A stretch of DNA of 64,000 bases. It comes from Zeus faber (Eukaryota; Chordata; Actinopteri; Zeiformes; Zeidae). Position numbers and translations under genes: made by a program. Positions 13,155 through 25,904 of this stretch are shown in pieces (the first letter of the stretch is position 1; each line of letters begins with the position of its first letter). The notes under the pieces were generated by a model that saw only the letters and a program-made list of their open reading frames with translations, made no database searches and was not told where the DNA came from. The stretch spans positions 13,577,203-13,641,202 of the forward strand of contig OY482865.1 in assembly GCA_960531495.1 (NCBI GenBank), read 5' to 3'.

Positions 13155-13300
13155 GTAGACTTTCCTATTTCCTCCGCTTCTTTCTCTCTTTTCTTTTTTT
13201 TTCTTTTTTTTTTTTTTGCAGCCAATTTTCTTCGCCCTTGCTCCTTGTGCATTCAGTCTCTGTCCTTTCCTTTCCTGCTCTCTGCCATCCCACCCTCCCT
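13155..13300 (+). repeat. Pyrimidine-rich tract
   Basis: C/T-rich run with T9 and T15 stretches around 13193-13217. It ends TTTTTTTTGCAG, which mimics a splice acceptor, but the following DNA has no EXOC4-like frame. Confidence 0.7.
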
Positions 13301-13471
13301 TGACGGCGTGAGCTGCCACTCTGTGTTACTGTCACATGAGCGAGCGCCGGCCTCCACATCAGAGCAGCCTTTGATTGGCCAGGCCTTTCCAGGTCGGCGA
13401 GCCGCTGCCTGATAATAACCTTGTTTGATTGTTGGAGTGGAGATGTAATTGATTGATCCAGCTGCATGTCT

Positions 13472-13680
<209 letters not shown>

Positions 13681-14654
13681 TGTCTTTCCACAGAGTAGTA
13701 AGCAGCGTGTGTAGAGGAGAGTTTTAAAGAGCTATCATGAAATATATGTTTTATTTTTTAGCAGCAAGAACACCAGCTTCACAAGTGGTTACACCTCATT
13801 ATAGTCGTTCACCTCTCACTGAAAGGATTGGTTTATTTCCTAATTGGCGGTTGCATAAGATCATGACTTGCATAAGTCTTTGTGCAGATAGCTGATGTTT
13901 CTCATATAGCCAGAGTTATTGAAGACTGAATAAAAATCAAATTGTCTAATAATGAACCGATAATCATTTAAATTCTTGCACTATGTATGTCCCTGATGAA
14001 AACAATGTCCAGCTTTTTTTAAAGTAACACCTTGCTGTTTTCATTTATTTATTTATTTATTTTTACCATAAAGAGAAAGCAGAGAATGTGAGATACCAAC
14101 CTTTCACACGCTCCTGGACAAGAAAGGTGCTTGATGCATGTTGACACAGAGAGAATTACTTTTTCTGTTTGGGGAAAAAAAATATATATAAAGAACTGGT
14201 ACATCTTGTAAGCCAAAGGTCTGGCAATTTCCTTAACATCCTTTTCAATATAATTCTCCCAGGAAAGTCGATTGTCTAATGTCACAAACTGATTTTGAAG
14301 ATCGTCTCTTCCTTGAGCCAATGACTATGACTTGGTTTTTAGATGTTTCCAAAACAATCTAGTTTCCTTTTACCTGGCGGAATACAGCTTGCAGTTATTT
14401 TTCTTGATGTACCATTTAGGTCATAAACTGTATGAGCTGGTGTAGATTCATTCATCTGAGAATTTAGAGATGGCTTCAACAGACTACAACTTAAGGTGCA
14501 CTTTTCACTCTATTTGTTCAGCCTCCCCACTCTCTATATGTGTTCCGTAGTAATTACTGGCCAGTCATGTCGAATGAGTGCTGGGCCTGTTGAGTGTGCA
14601 GCCATTGGAAAAGTCCAACTGCCACTTATTTAGCCTGTATAGTCTTCTCTACTC

Positions 14655-14815
14655 TCTTTAAAAGAGGAAGGCCAAAAAGAAGGTTTTTGGATGTGGTGAG
14701 GGAGGACAGGCAGGCAGTTGGTGTAAGGGAGGAAGATGTGCAGAACAGAAGGTATTGGAGGTAGATGAGCCGCTGTGGTGACCCCTAACGGGAGCAGCCC
14801 AAAGAAGGAGAAGTC
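14655..14815 (+). mobile_element. RTE/BovB-like LINE 3' end (relic)
   Basis: The + strand encodes a broken frame with RGRPKRRFLDVVREDRQAVG, then VREEDVQNRRYW and CGDP. This is like the extreme C-terminus of RTE-type reverse transcriptases (RPKRR-MD-V-EDM). It is followed by CCCCTAACGGGAGCAGCC, a 3'-end motif I associate with these elements. It is 5'-truncated. Confidence 0.62.
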
Positions 14816-15743
14816 TTCTCTCCTCTCGTCCGTTCTCTGTTCTGTACTTGTGCTTTCACTTCACTTTGTTTGTGTGTTATTACTACTCCTCTTACTTCTT
14901 CAACTCGTACTTTCTCTCAGCTCCGCTTAAGATTAAGGTAGTGATGTGGTACTGGCATGGTGACTACTGACTCGCAAAAGAGACAAAACACATGTTAGCC
15001 AAACCAGTTAATGACCAGGATATTTTCTGATTGCCTGGTCTCTCTCTCTTTTTTGTTTTTTATTATTGTTACTGGAATAAGCCAAGCGTGGGGCACAAAT
15101 TGAAGGGCGAACCATTGAGGGAACGTTGAGTTCGCAGCATGGAATCGTGATGAATTTGTGATGGGGGGAAAAAAAGGGTTTGTTGCAGAGTGGAAATCCA
15201 CATCCTTCACCCACCGGCTGTAAGCCTGCCCCCGGTCTACCACCTGATTACATCCAGTCAAAGCAGAACTCACACCCCCGACGACGAACGGAGTGTACAG
15301 AATTGCAGACATAGAAAAAAAACCTCAGAAGTTGATAGGGAGAACGGAACGAAAAGTGGAAGTGAAAGAAAGTGGCAGAAAAAACGTCTAATGTTTGTGT
15401 CTCACCCAGGCAACGAACACTGGTGGAAAAACCAGACGAAATGAAATTAGGGGCATCTTATGATGTGACTTGACTTCTGCTATTTGTGAATATGAGATTT
15501 CTAAAGGATTTGAGCATATTAGAGCCGTCTTAATTTACTTAGTATGATGTTTTGCTCATCACCAGCAGGCTTTCTGGCCAGAGGGAGATGGAGATGGGAA
15601 GAATTATGTTGTTTCTTTTCTTTCGGGGAGGGGCAAATGAAAAGACACCATGATGGATGTTGGTGGCTCAGCACTTTTGATAGATTCATATAGTATTTTG
15701 AGGGAGTTACTTTCTATGTCATGTGTTGGAGATATTGTCACCA

Positions 15744-15745
<2 letters not shown>

Positions 15746-15829
<84 letters not shown>
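15746..15829 (+). repeat. (GT)n microsatellite, 84 bp
   Basis: Pure GT tract. Confidence 0.98.
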
Positions 15830-15830
<1 letters not shown>

Positions 15831-17224
15831 CCTTAGCAAGTGAATACAGGGGCTATTCAATCAACAAGCTCTCATGGTGTAGACGTGCTCTGCATACCTC
15901 ACAGCAAAATTTTCCATTGCCTCTGTGCGTGCGTGTGTGTGTCTCAGTAGCTGGTAACTTTCACTCCCCCAGCCAAGGGCGTGGGCATTTCTATGTCGCC
16001 CGCTCTGAAGTAGTGGCAGAGTTTTGACGCATGAAATGGAGTCGTGTTTCCAATCAAGGAGTCCATGTTCCACTCAAATCAGTTTTAACTTACACACACA
16101 AAGCATCACAGCATCGGCGTAACTTCCATTTGCCATTGCGAGCTCCCCAATCCTCTTATACACACAGTTCTTCATGCTTAGATTTGCTCTGTATGGTGGG
16201 GTTGAGTTGGTTTTACATTTAATCCATTGGATTTCATTTCCCTTCTGTATCGCGCACTGTTTCTCTATATCTATCTTTCTTTGAATCCTTCACTTTTTTT
16301 TCCAACTTTCCAAATTTCATTAACTTTTTAGATACCTCTGTCTTGAACACTGGCTGTCTTTTTAAAGAGCACAATGCAGCTTTTGAAAATGAGCGGTTTT
16401 ATTGATATTTCGGAGCAGGAATATGATAACTGATGAATGAGAGGTTGAGTAGTGTCAGTAATTGATATTTAATAATACCCGAAATACCCTTGCACAGGCA
16501 TATATTTCAGTATTGTAAAGTGTAGAATGCTGTTTTTTCTAAGAGTTTTTGAATGGAAATTTCACCCTCAACCCTATTGGTAAAAAATAAAAATAAGTGA
16601 AAAGGTTTCTTGCAAGGACAGAGATATAGCCCTAAAGTAGCGCGGATGCTCTTGTCTAGAGATGATGGTAACCGGGCAGAGGTATATGCAGGTAATTTGG
16701 ATTTGTAACTCCAAGTGACAAATTTAAACCTGTTGCTGCTTCTATGGGTTTGGATAGGTTGTGTTGGCAACCTATGAATTTAATGTTTTGGGATTTTCCT
16801 CTAGGACTGTTGGTTGGAAGCAAGTTTTGTTGCAGGTGTTGCTGGAGATTTTCAACTTGTGCATATATACAGTATTATACATCATTTCCTATGTACTATT
16901 TTCCAGTTTGGTACTGCTGTGGTTCGACTGGTTTTCTAATGAGGTGTGATTTCAGTACACTGTATATTTGCACGAATTCTATAAAAAAAAACAATATCTG
17001 TGTTCATCGTTCCGATATTGATGACCCATCAGTATCTGTTGCTTCTGACTGATTAGGGTTCATGACATTCTTAATCAGCAAGCACGCTTAAGTGTTTCCA
17101 CCGACATTTCCGCAAATTGTTCCCAAAACAGCCAATGTAGCATGCTGAGCTCTCTGCACGCTTAATGAGCCAAGGAGGAAGTAATTTAACCCCTGCCTAA
17201 GACTCTCTCATTTTCCTTCTTCTC

Positions 17225-17248
17225 TCGCTCTCTCTCTCTCTCTCTCTC
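17225..17248 (+). repeat. (CT)n, about 24 bp
   Basis: Short CT tract, CTCGCTCTCTCTCTCTCTCT at its start. Confidence 0.9.
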
Positions 17249-17639
17249 ATACCACCTCAACCCCAGCATGTATTTCATAAAGAACTGTCGCAGAAAGAGT
17301 GAGCCCATTATGCAAATGCCAGGTGTCAAGTGTAAATGAGATTGGAGGGATTGGAAACAGAGCCGTTCCGTATCACACCAGCTCCCTTAGCAACTGCACA
17401 TAGATAATGGGAATCTTTCAGGATGCAGGTTGGCTGAAGTCGCTCCGAATGGTAGAAAGATGGCATCTTGCTGAGTAAATCTGCAGGGTCTATGTATATG
17501 ACCATGTACTGTATATAAAGGACCATATGACCTTGTATTGTTTATATATATATGAAATGCTCTATAGATTTGTATTTTAATTTTTATTCTATTTTTATAA
17601 TAATTATTATTATTACTTTATTTTATATGTTTTAGTTTT

Positions 17640-17750
17640 TCTATGTGTACTATGGCCAGCACAGTCTCTGGAGGTGGCCAAAAAACATTTCACTACATGC
17701 TGTACAGTGCAGTATGTATGTGACAAATAAATATTTTGAATGTATTTTAT
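17640..17750 (+). mobile_element. LINE 3'-end-like fragment with AATAAA
   Basis: An ACATTTCACTACATGCTGTA stretch, then a TGTATGTGACAAATAAATA end, resembles the 3' terminus of fish non-LTR elements. It includes an AATAAA polyadenylation-like signal. No coding part is attached. Confidence 0.5.
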
Positions 17751-18227
17751 CTTAGAACTGATACAAATCACATTATATTTTAGATATGGTCATAACGACC
17801 TTTGTTCAACCACTTGTTCTGTTATACGTTATGCGGTAACCCCACCCCACATTGTGACTCCCTGATTCAGAAGCCCAGGCTCAAATCCTCTCCCAAATCT
17901 TTTGGACATTTGTAGTATGTTCCTACAGTATAGTTACATAATTGCATTGCTAGAGTTTGCTGTGAAGGGAGGTGAAATGACAGTTAAATATAATTAATCA
18001 TAATATAAATAAATATAGCTGCAGGCGGCAATAAGTGGGGTCAAGGGTAGTTGGCCCTTTGTTAAAGTTCAGTCGACTATTGTGGTTTGGTCTCTATTGT
18101 CTTTTGTGACTGCAGAAGTTCCAGAAGTTCATTCCAGCCTGGTTGCAGTGTAATTCTATGATCGGGTGGTGTTTGCGGCTGTGGGTGGATTTCCTTCACC
18201 GCAACTAACGGCGGTTATCATTCTGAA

Positions 18228-18700
18228 GTAGGGCTGCATGATTGCGGCTAAAATGATAATCAGAATTATTTGTCAATATTGTGAGCATGATTATTCGTCA
18301 TGATTACTGATCCATTTTAGGGAACATAATTATTTTATGGCACTTTGTAAATCAACAGAAAACTGTCTTCATAATAATGTCTTTTATAAACCTAGAAATA
18401 AATAAACTAAGATAAGTGGTTTAACTGAGTTCAATTGTAGAGAATACGAAATAAAATAAATAGTGTGTAGTGGGCTACACCAAAAACACAAAAAGGATAA
18501 AAAAAATAAATAAATACAACATACACAGTAAAAACATGTTCCTTGTATTATGTAATTACTTATGGTTATTGTTACCAGTAATTATAATTCAGGAATTTTC
18601 AATACATTGATATCTCTGGATTATCTATCAATTCTGACAGTGATGTTATTGGGTTTTTTTCTGTAGAACTTACTCTGGTGCATGTCGGTTGTCCTCAGAA
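18228..18700 (+). mobile_element. hAT-like non-autonomous repeat (left part)
   Basis: Starts TAGGGCTGCATGATTGCGGC and continues with AATGATAATCAGAATTATT, TAATGTCTTTTATAAACC and AAATAAATAAAC. It resembles a dispersed fish hAT family. The right terminus is not identified; it may be disrupted by the long-arm element at 18909. Confidence 0.5.
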
Positions 18701-18908
18701 GCGCATATTTATTTATGATGTTTAATATGCTGTGCTTTGTTTAGTCCAATTGTCTTCTGGTAATACTTAAACTTATTTTTTTCCAAACATTATAAAGGTT
18801 AATAGTAATAAAATAATTCAATTCAATAATCACTTTACTTAACTTTTTATGGTTAAGAGTTTGTATTTATATTCCTTTAGTTAAGGTACAATCATGACTA
18901 TATCTGTA

Positions 18909-20310
18909 TTGAATCCTAAAGGGGCCATCATGGTGAATAAAAGAGTAAATAAATAAACGTGGTAATATAAAAGGGGAAAAAATTATAATAATGATAAAAA
19001 ATAATAATAAAAAATAAATGTGGAAATATAAAGAGGAATAAAAATACAATCGAAAATAAATACGGAAAAGATTGATAAATCTGAAAATTTATATGAAGCT
19101 ATAAATTTGTGTGAATCACAATTTATTACTGCTTTATGTTTTCCACATTTGTTTTTTTATTTTTTATTTATTTTTTATTTGCACGTATATTTGGTAATTT
19201 ATTTCAATTTTATATTTCTTTATCTATTTCCATATATTTTGTAAAATGTATTTTTTTATTTATTTCAGTACACATTTCTTTATTTATTTTCATATGTTGA
19301 GATTTATTTATTCATTTATTTCTGTATATATTTCTTTATTTATTTCTGCTTTTCCTGACAAGCGCAAACTGTCAATCAACTTGTTTTGGTCCGCCCACTA
19401 AGTCCAAGCAGCTAATGATGTCAATGTGCTGCGTTCATGACAACTAGGAACTGGAAACTCTTTGCTTAGGACAATGAAAGGCCCCCCCATAATTCCACGA
19501 CCGAGATTGCGGACTGAGTTCCCCAACATGTTGTTCTGTGACATCACTTGAACGTAAATCACCGATGCGCCGTTCATAGGAAATGGCATGGAACTATGTT
19601 ATGAATGGTAGGAAGTTGGGAAGTTTTCCTCTTTCCAGTTGTCTTAAAAGCAGCACTAGCCTGTAGCCGCCAAGTACAATGGCTTATGGCAGAATTTTAA
19701 CAAGGACTGAGAAATGAACTACTATTTTTACTGTTGCACAGTTCTTGGCCAAATATCCACGGTGACAAATACGGATATCGAATAAGTTGTTTGGGACAAT
19801 CTGCAAGAAGTATCCCTATGACTCAGAGAGGAATCTGATGAGAGGCCTTCAGTTGCTTGGACTTAGTGGGTGGACCAAAACAAGTTGATTGACAGTTTAT
19901 CGTCAGGAAAAGTAGAAATAAATAGAGAATTATATATGGAAATAAATTCTTAAATACATGTAAAAAAATTAATAAAATAAACAAATGTATGTTGAAATAA
20001 ACAAATCAATACATTTAAAACATATGGAAATAGATAAAGAAATACATTTGGAAATAAATAACCAAATGAATGTGAAAATACATTTAAACATCAATAGAAA
20101 TATAAATGTGGGAAAATTAAACCAGCAATCAACTCTGATTCACTCCAATTTATATTTCTATATTAACCTCCAGATTTATCAATATTTTTATGTATATATT
20201 TTCCAATTTTTTTTTTATTCCTCTTTATTTTTTTAAATTCTTCTTTAAATTAATTTATTTACCTTTTTATTAATTTATTTATCATTATGGCACTTTCAAG
20301 ATTCCATATA
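18909..20310. mobile_element. 1.4-kb element with very long inverted arms
   Basis: The left end GAATCCTAAAGGGGCCATCA and the right end read in reverse complement (GAATCTTGAAAGTGCCATAA) align. So do many internal blocks, all the way in to AACTGTCAATCAACTTGTTT (19367-19386) and its inverse AAACAAGTTGATTGACAGTT (19879-19898). The arms are about 450-500 bp, A/T-rich, made of ATTTATTTC-type units, and roughly 70-85% matched. The 440-bp centre (about 19420-19855) is different and not A/T-rich. No transposase is recognisable. Foldback or long-TIR MITE are the likely classes. Confidence 0.65.
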
Positions 20311-21789
20311 CTGACTGCAGGATGCACAGACTATTTACTTTACATACATGGATAATTGTGATGACGAAAAACAAGTGCCGATTGCACTGATTGGAGCCGA
20401 CAACGATCCACGGAGCGCCTGGCTATCTCCTCCGGTATATTTTATGAGTGCAGAAGTTCACTCCTAACGGCCTGGTAGACTGCAGTGCGATCACATGATC
20501 TGTGTACTCCGTCAACTTGCACATGAGCGCAATTACATCTGTGCATGGTGGCGCCATCTTGGTGAGGTAGTATGGATAGGGAGGTAGGACGGATCCCTAG
20601 ACTACTGATGTCAGTTTTTCCGTTGACAATAGCAATGGCAAAACCTTTGGGGCTGGACCACTAATAATAATATGTGCTAATTATAATGTCACTAAAATGC
20701 TAATGCCTTTTTTTGTCCCATATTTCAGAAACAAATGTTATGTTTTAGACTGCTGGGTAAAAGTAACAAGACATTTCATGATGTTTGCATGAATTTAAAG
20801 AGCATGTAAAGAGCAATTACCATCATTTTGTTGAGCATTTACTCACCATTATTAACCTTGTCCCCCCCATCATTTTAAAATTATACATGGATACTAACAA
20901 AATCCAAAGTGTAGAACATAATTTCAAAAATAATAATTTGCAGATGAATCAGTCCTGAATTAATCAATACTTGCACTCACTGGCTGCAACAAAGGTTGCA
21001 AGCTACTTCTGCTTCTGCTTGTTACCGCTGTACTTCTAAAATCTTTGCTTCCCATGAGCTTCCTTAACTGTAGGTAGGAATTTATACTGTGGCTTTCTTT
21101 AAGCAGAACTAGTCAGAATTTAATGAGGAATTGAAGTGCAGCAGTAGTGTTAAAATAACTGCTACCACCTCTTTATTATGTACCTGCCCTGGAGCTTGTC
21201 TCGATGGCTTACACACACGCAATATTGTGATTATTGCCCACAAAGTGAGACATTGGGTTAAGCAATTTATAGTCTTTATTCATGCCAAATTCCCTTAATA
21301 ATCGTATCTACAGGAGATACATAGTGAGTTTGCTTTAGTTTTTTTTTTTTTTATCATTGAAAGCCTTGGCATGCTCTTGGTGTCTTGCCTCATGGATTTT
21401 TTGCCGAAACGACGAGAAGGCGCCATTCTGGTAAAATGGTGGGGACTCGTCGCCCAATGTTCCAGAAGGAACAGGAGGAACTGAACTGAACTAGGGGCAC
21501 TAAGGCTGCCCCCTTATTTTATACAAAGGCTTAAACCCCTCTGTATTTTGTCCTTCGGGATTCTAAGAAAATTCTACGGTCAAGCAGTTGCACTGAAAGC
21601 CGTAAATCTGCTGGCAATGTTTCGGAATTGGTGTCGTGTGGGAACATGAGCCGGTGTCAATGTTCAAAGTTGTAAATTTCCTCACTCTCTACCTCATATG
21701 ATTTCCGGAAAAATGTTGGAACGGCTGTGAATGGAAGTGTGTGTGAATGGAAGCAGTAACATTGCCGTATAGAAGGGGTGGCGCCAAAT

Positions 21790-22260
21790 CCAAAAAAAGC
21801 GCAAGGCAAGTTTATTTGTACAGGTACTCCTCACTTAACAACCTACATGTTCAATGACCGTTCGGACTAACAACCAGCTCTCTGACCAGTCGGTATTGTA
21901 CAATACCCCGGTGTGCGCGGCATCTCTGCGTCAAGCACCTCATTGCGCATCACCCTTACTCACCCTGTCTCGTTCCCGCAGTCGGTCAGTATTCACTACA
22001 GTCGCGTTCACAATCTCCAAGGCTGAAATCATGGTAAGGAGGCGGGTCCTCACTTATCGACCAATTCGCTAAACGACCTGGTCATAGGAACGAAAGTTGG
22101 TCGATAAGTGAGGAGTACCTGTATAGCACATTTCAACAACAAGGCAAATCAAAATGGTTTACATCAAAAGCATTAAGACAAAGTGCAAAGAAACACATTA
22201 TAAAATGACATAGAATGCATAAAGTTAAAAAATAGAATACATAGAATGCATAAATGTTAT
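21790..22260 (-). mobile_element. L2-like LINE 3' tail, split by a MITE
   Basis: Read on the minus strand this is a LINE 3'-UTR end. The order on the + strand is GCAAGTTTATTTGTA, then the MITE (21821-22121), then TAGCACATTTCAACAACAAG, AAAGCATTAAGACAAAGTGC and AGAATGCATAAA. The same blocks recur at 22520-22670 next to a reverse transcriptase, which identifies the family. Confidence 0.72.
21821..22121. mobile_element. 301-bp MITE, Tc1/mariner-pogo-like TIRs, TA target
   Basis: Terminal inverted repeats CAGGTACTCCTCACTTA are exact at both ends and continue imperfectly (ACAACC / TCGACC). It is flanked by TA on both sides (21819-21820, 22122-22123). TA duplication and a CAGGTA start fit the pogo/Tigger branch of Tc1/mariner. 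It has no coding capacity. It sits inside a LINE 3' tail whose sequence is continuous if the MITE and one TA are removed. Confidence 0.82.
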
Positions 22261-22320
22261 AGTGCAGTGCAGAATTGAATCAAGGAAACCTTGTTTTACT
22301 CTTTGTTAACAATTATTTTG

Positions 22321-22472
22321 CCTATTCCCCGAATAGCAGTTTATCTTATCAAGGCGATATCCTCACCCCCGAGAACCAGACTGGGGATCTTTTCCTTCAC
22401 CTATTCCCCTAATTGCGTCTTACCTTGTCAAGGCGATACCCCGCCCCGGAGAACCGGTCTGGAGATCTTTCA
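22321..22472 (+). repeat. Two tandem copies of a 79-bp unit
   Basis: Unit 1 starts at 22321 and unit 2 at 22400, both with CCTATTCCCC. They share TCAAGGCGATA, GAGAACC and TCTGG/ACTGG plus GATCTTT, at about 75% identity. The unit lies between two LINE tails and belongs to no family I recognise. Confidence 0.75.
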
Positions 22473-22509
22473 GTTAGCTGATATCGCTGTTTCAAAAAGG
22501 CCAAGGCCG

Positions 22510-23490
22510 TTATAATACAGTGCACATTTCAACAAGGCAATTCAAAGTGCTTTAAATAAAACATCAGAAGCATCAAGACAAAGTGCAAAAGAAACACATT
22601 GTCAAAGGAAGAACACATTATTAAAGTTAAGAAATCGAATGCATAGAATGCATAAAATCAAGTCATAGAAGTAACAGTCCAGTGCAAGAAATAGTATTTG
22701 GTTTGGTAAAAGGCAGCGGCAAACAGAAAAGTCTTCAGCCTTGGTTTAAAAGAGGTGAGAGTTGCAGCAGACCTGCATTTTTCAGGAAGTTTGTTCCAGA
22801 TATGTGGTGCATAGAAACCGATTTTTTTGACGGACAGGAAGCCAGTGTAAAGATCTGAGAACCCGAGTGATATGAGCAGCGGCGTTCTGAATCAACTGCA
22901 GCTGCCTGATTGATCTTTTAGGGTGACCTGTAAAGACACCGTTACAGTAGTTGAGTCTACTAAAGATAAATACATGGACAAGTTTTTCCAAATTCTACTG
23001 AGACTTAAGTCCTTTAACCCTTGATATACTCTTAAGGTAATAATAGGCTAACTTTGTAATTGTTTTAATGTGGCTGTTAAAATTCAGGTCAGAGTCCATG
23101 ACTACACCAAAATTTCTGGCTTGGTTTGTGCTTTTTAATATCACCGATTGAAGCTGAGTGCTGACTTTTAGTCCTTCTTCCTTGGCTCCAAAAACAATTA
23201 CTTCAGTTTTGTTTTTGTTTAATTGGAGAAAATTCTGGAACATCCAATCACTGATTTGTTCAATGCACTTGCTCAGTGATTGTATTGGACCATAGTCCCC
23301 TGGTGATGTGGTTATGTAAATTAGTGTGTCGTCTGTGTAATTATGGTAACATATTTTGTTGTTTTCCATAATCTGAGCCAGTGGGAGTATGTAGATGTTA
23401 AACAGAAGAGGCCCGAGAATGGAGCCTTGGGGAACTCCATATGTCATTTTTGTCCGCTCAGATGTGTAATTACCCATAGATGGAAAGTTG
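22510..23490 (-). pseudogene. L2-like non-LTR retrotransposon: reverse transcriptase C-terminal half plus 3' UTR
   Basis: The minus-strand frame 23477-22995 encodes reverse transcriptase motifs TYGVPQGSILGPLLF and NYTDDTLIYI (the catalytic DD pair is kept). A second frame, 22991-22782, carries the downstream segment FIFSRLNYCNGVFTGHPKRS and IQNAAAHITRVLRSLHWLPV, typical of the L2/CR1 group. The frames are broken by shifts and a stop between 22991 and 22995. The 5' part (endonuclease and the first reverse transcriptase motifs) is missing beyond 23490. The 3' UTR runs to about 22510. It is a dead, 5'-truncated copy lying antisense to EXOC4. Confidence 0.85.
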
Positions 23491-24139
23491 TCCCAAAAAG
23501 TGTTTTTTTAGGAATATTTATTTCTTACAAATATTTCAGAAATGTGTTATTTTTGGGATGGAAAAAAAAAATTGGGGGGAAAAAAAGCGAGTTGGTTCCG
23601 ACCCATTGAGCTTGATTGCCCAGACGAGAAAGTGAAACACGTCGGTCTCTACAGAGACAGGTCAGTATATTCGTGAATTGTATTATTTCTCTTCTAAAAA
23701 ATGGCACTCATCCCCTAGATGTGTCTTACAGTCGGAGTACGGTGTGACCGTGAGCTGACATTGGGCACAAGCAACACGCTTGCCCCCGGCTGCACCGCAG
23801 CCCGGAGCCAGAGGGAGGGAGCGAACGGGAAGAGAGTGTAGGACAGGTTGAAAGTGATCATACTGATTTAATAACTTTGGGTTAGTTTATTGCTTCCGGG
23901 GACGGGAGGCTCTGTCAGCGGAGGTAACCGAGACCATCCTGGAGGGGCAGGGGGATGGGGAGCGAAGTCTAAAAACAAAACCATTTTTCCAAATCCAAAT
24001 CAAATCAACCAAATCATCTATGTGGGAACAGACTCCAGACGGAACTTTTCCGTAAAAGAGGCCGATGTGTGAATGACTGCCGACTGCCTTTGCTGTGCGT
24101 TTTTTTATCCAGCAATGTTATAGATTCCATGTGGGAAAG

Positions 24140-24300
24140 GGGCTTTAATAATAATAACAATAATAATATGAATAATAATTCATGTTATTTGTATAGAGCT
24201 TTTCACAATGCTCAAAGACACTTTAAAATCACATGGAAAAAAAACAGCAATGCAGAAATGAAAAATTTGAGTAAGCAATAAAATGATAAAACAAACGCTA
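24140..24300 (-). mobile_element. Non-LTR 3'-tail-like fragment
   Basis: On the minus strand it reads as GTGTCTTTGAGCATTGTGAA, then AAGCTCTATACAAATAA, and ends in ATTATT repeats, the usual end of several fish LINE/SINE families. No coding part. Confidence 0.5.
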
Positions 24301-24837
24301 AAAACTATTAAAAAAAAAAAATGAACATTTGTGGGGGAAAAAAAATAAGAATAAGGAATAACAGAACATTGAGAGTGTTTACAATAGTGAATTACTGAAC
24401 AATATTTACAAAATTCAAATTCATTCCAATTTAAAATTTGACATGTGGGCCCACAGGCTCTTTTAGGTACTGGTAGTTAGATCCACATTATTTCCTGTCC
24501 TGTTGGCTTGTTAACTCAACCCATGTCCAGCTCACACTCGCCTGGATCAACCATCAACCTAATCTTTAATGTCAATCAATCGGACGAGAAGTCTAATGTT
24601 TGTGAACGCCACTTTTCACGTATTTCACTCTCATTTCTATTTTTCCTTCTGTCGGCTATTGCGTAAACACACAAACAAACCACACGCACACAATCAAAAC
24701 ACCCACAAAAGCAACACACACCCATCGTGGTTCAAAGCAAAGCACACGAAGCAAAAGGTCAATGCCAGCTCAAGGTTGTCTCTCCCCCCTGAGAGAGCTT
24801 TCGTGTGGAGACACGCATGCACGCACGCGCACACACA

Positions 24838-24839
<2 letters not shown>

Positions 24840-24873
<34 letters not shown>
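24840..24873 (+). repeat. (CA)n, 34 bp
   Basis: Pure CA tract after a CGCACGC-rich lead. Confidence 0.96.
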
Positions 24874-24874
<1 letters not shown>

Positions 24875-25579
24875 CATGGCATATGTGGACAGGCCACAAA
24901 CCGATCAATGAATAATTTTACTGCTACTATCAAAGTAATGTATATGGAGAAGTCTGCATGTGTCTCTTAAAAGCAACAGCAAATATTTGTACGACACATT
25001 GTATGGTCCAACGTTTAGGATCTGTTGTCACGGTTACGCTATAAGTAAATCTGTCACTACAGGGGTCTGGACACATGTCTTTGAAATTGATTGTGATACT
25101 GTTCGGTTATTTGGCTTCATGTATGAAGAATGTAATCCTCCTTTTTTCATGTTTCATCAAATAAGTATTTATCACCTTATTTTACAAGACCAATAACAAT
25201 TGAAAGTGTCGAAGTGTGTGTGTGTGTCCATGCCTGTGAGTTTCCACCCTTATTCGTGCGTGTGTATGTGCTCCATGCGCTGAAAGGTGTCTTTTGGCTC
25301 AGTGTAATGGGATGTGTGCGGGTATTATCACAGCTGTGGATATGACGGACACACAGCCCGAGAGTTCACTTCTTGGAATTGCATTTGTCCCCCCTTTCCC
25401 AATATGAGGCTTGTCAGCCGCGCCCCTCCGGGCCACGCAGGCCGTGATTGAGGCATTTTATGCACCGTGTCACTATCAAGGGTTCTTCTGTGACTGCCTG
25501 TCTGCCTGCACGGGATAATAGGTTGTATATAGGTAACGTGGCTGTTTTCAGGCCAATATATAGAATTTATTCATTTGCA

Positions 25580-25880
25580 ATAAGCCCTTCCCTTCTCCTT
25601 TTTCCCCCTTTTGCGCTCTAGTGCTCATTGTTCTCCAACTCTGCCTCTTTTTACCTCCCTCCTCACCTCCTTTCTTTTTCTCTTTCTCCCTCTTGCACTC
25701 TTTCCTCCCTCAGGCATCCCGCTCTCCTTTCACCCTTTTGCCTCGCATGTGTTAACTCTCCCCATTTATTTCCCGCCACTCTGCCCATTTTTCTCTCTCT
25801 CTCTCTCTCCTTTCACCCTTTACCTTCCCTTCCTTTTTATCCATCCCACTATCCTCCATCCTTCCCCAACTCTCCCCGCG
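25580..25880 (+). repeat. Pyrimidine-rich tract, about 300 bp
   Basis: C/T-rich strand (CTCCTCTTTCTCCC-type units, a CT run at about 25793-25808). The Leu/Ser/Pro-rich frames of 126 and 148 aa over it are low-complexity artefacts. Confidence 0.75.
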
Positions 25881-25904
25881 TCGCACCTCTCTCTCTGTGT
25901 CAAC

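Noticed and set aside
13200..13420. Splice acceptor TTTTTTTTGCAG followed by an open frame
   Set aside because: The frame after it (CSLCIQSLSFPFLLSAIP) is low-complexity and unlike EXOC4, and no matching donor is seen.
22321..22510. snRNA-like sequence (ATCGCTGTTTC near 22482, GAGAACCGGTCTGG)
   Set aside because: Only short chance resemblance to U2/U5 starts. No Sm site, stem structure or promoter element is visible, and the block is a tandem repeat.
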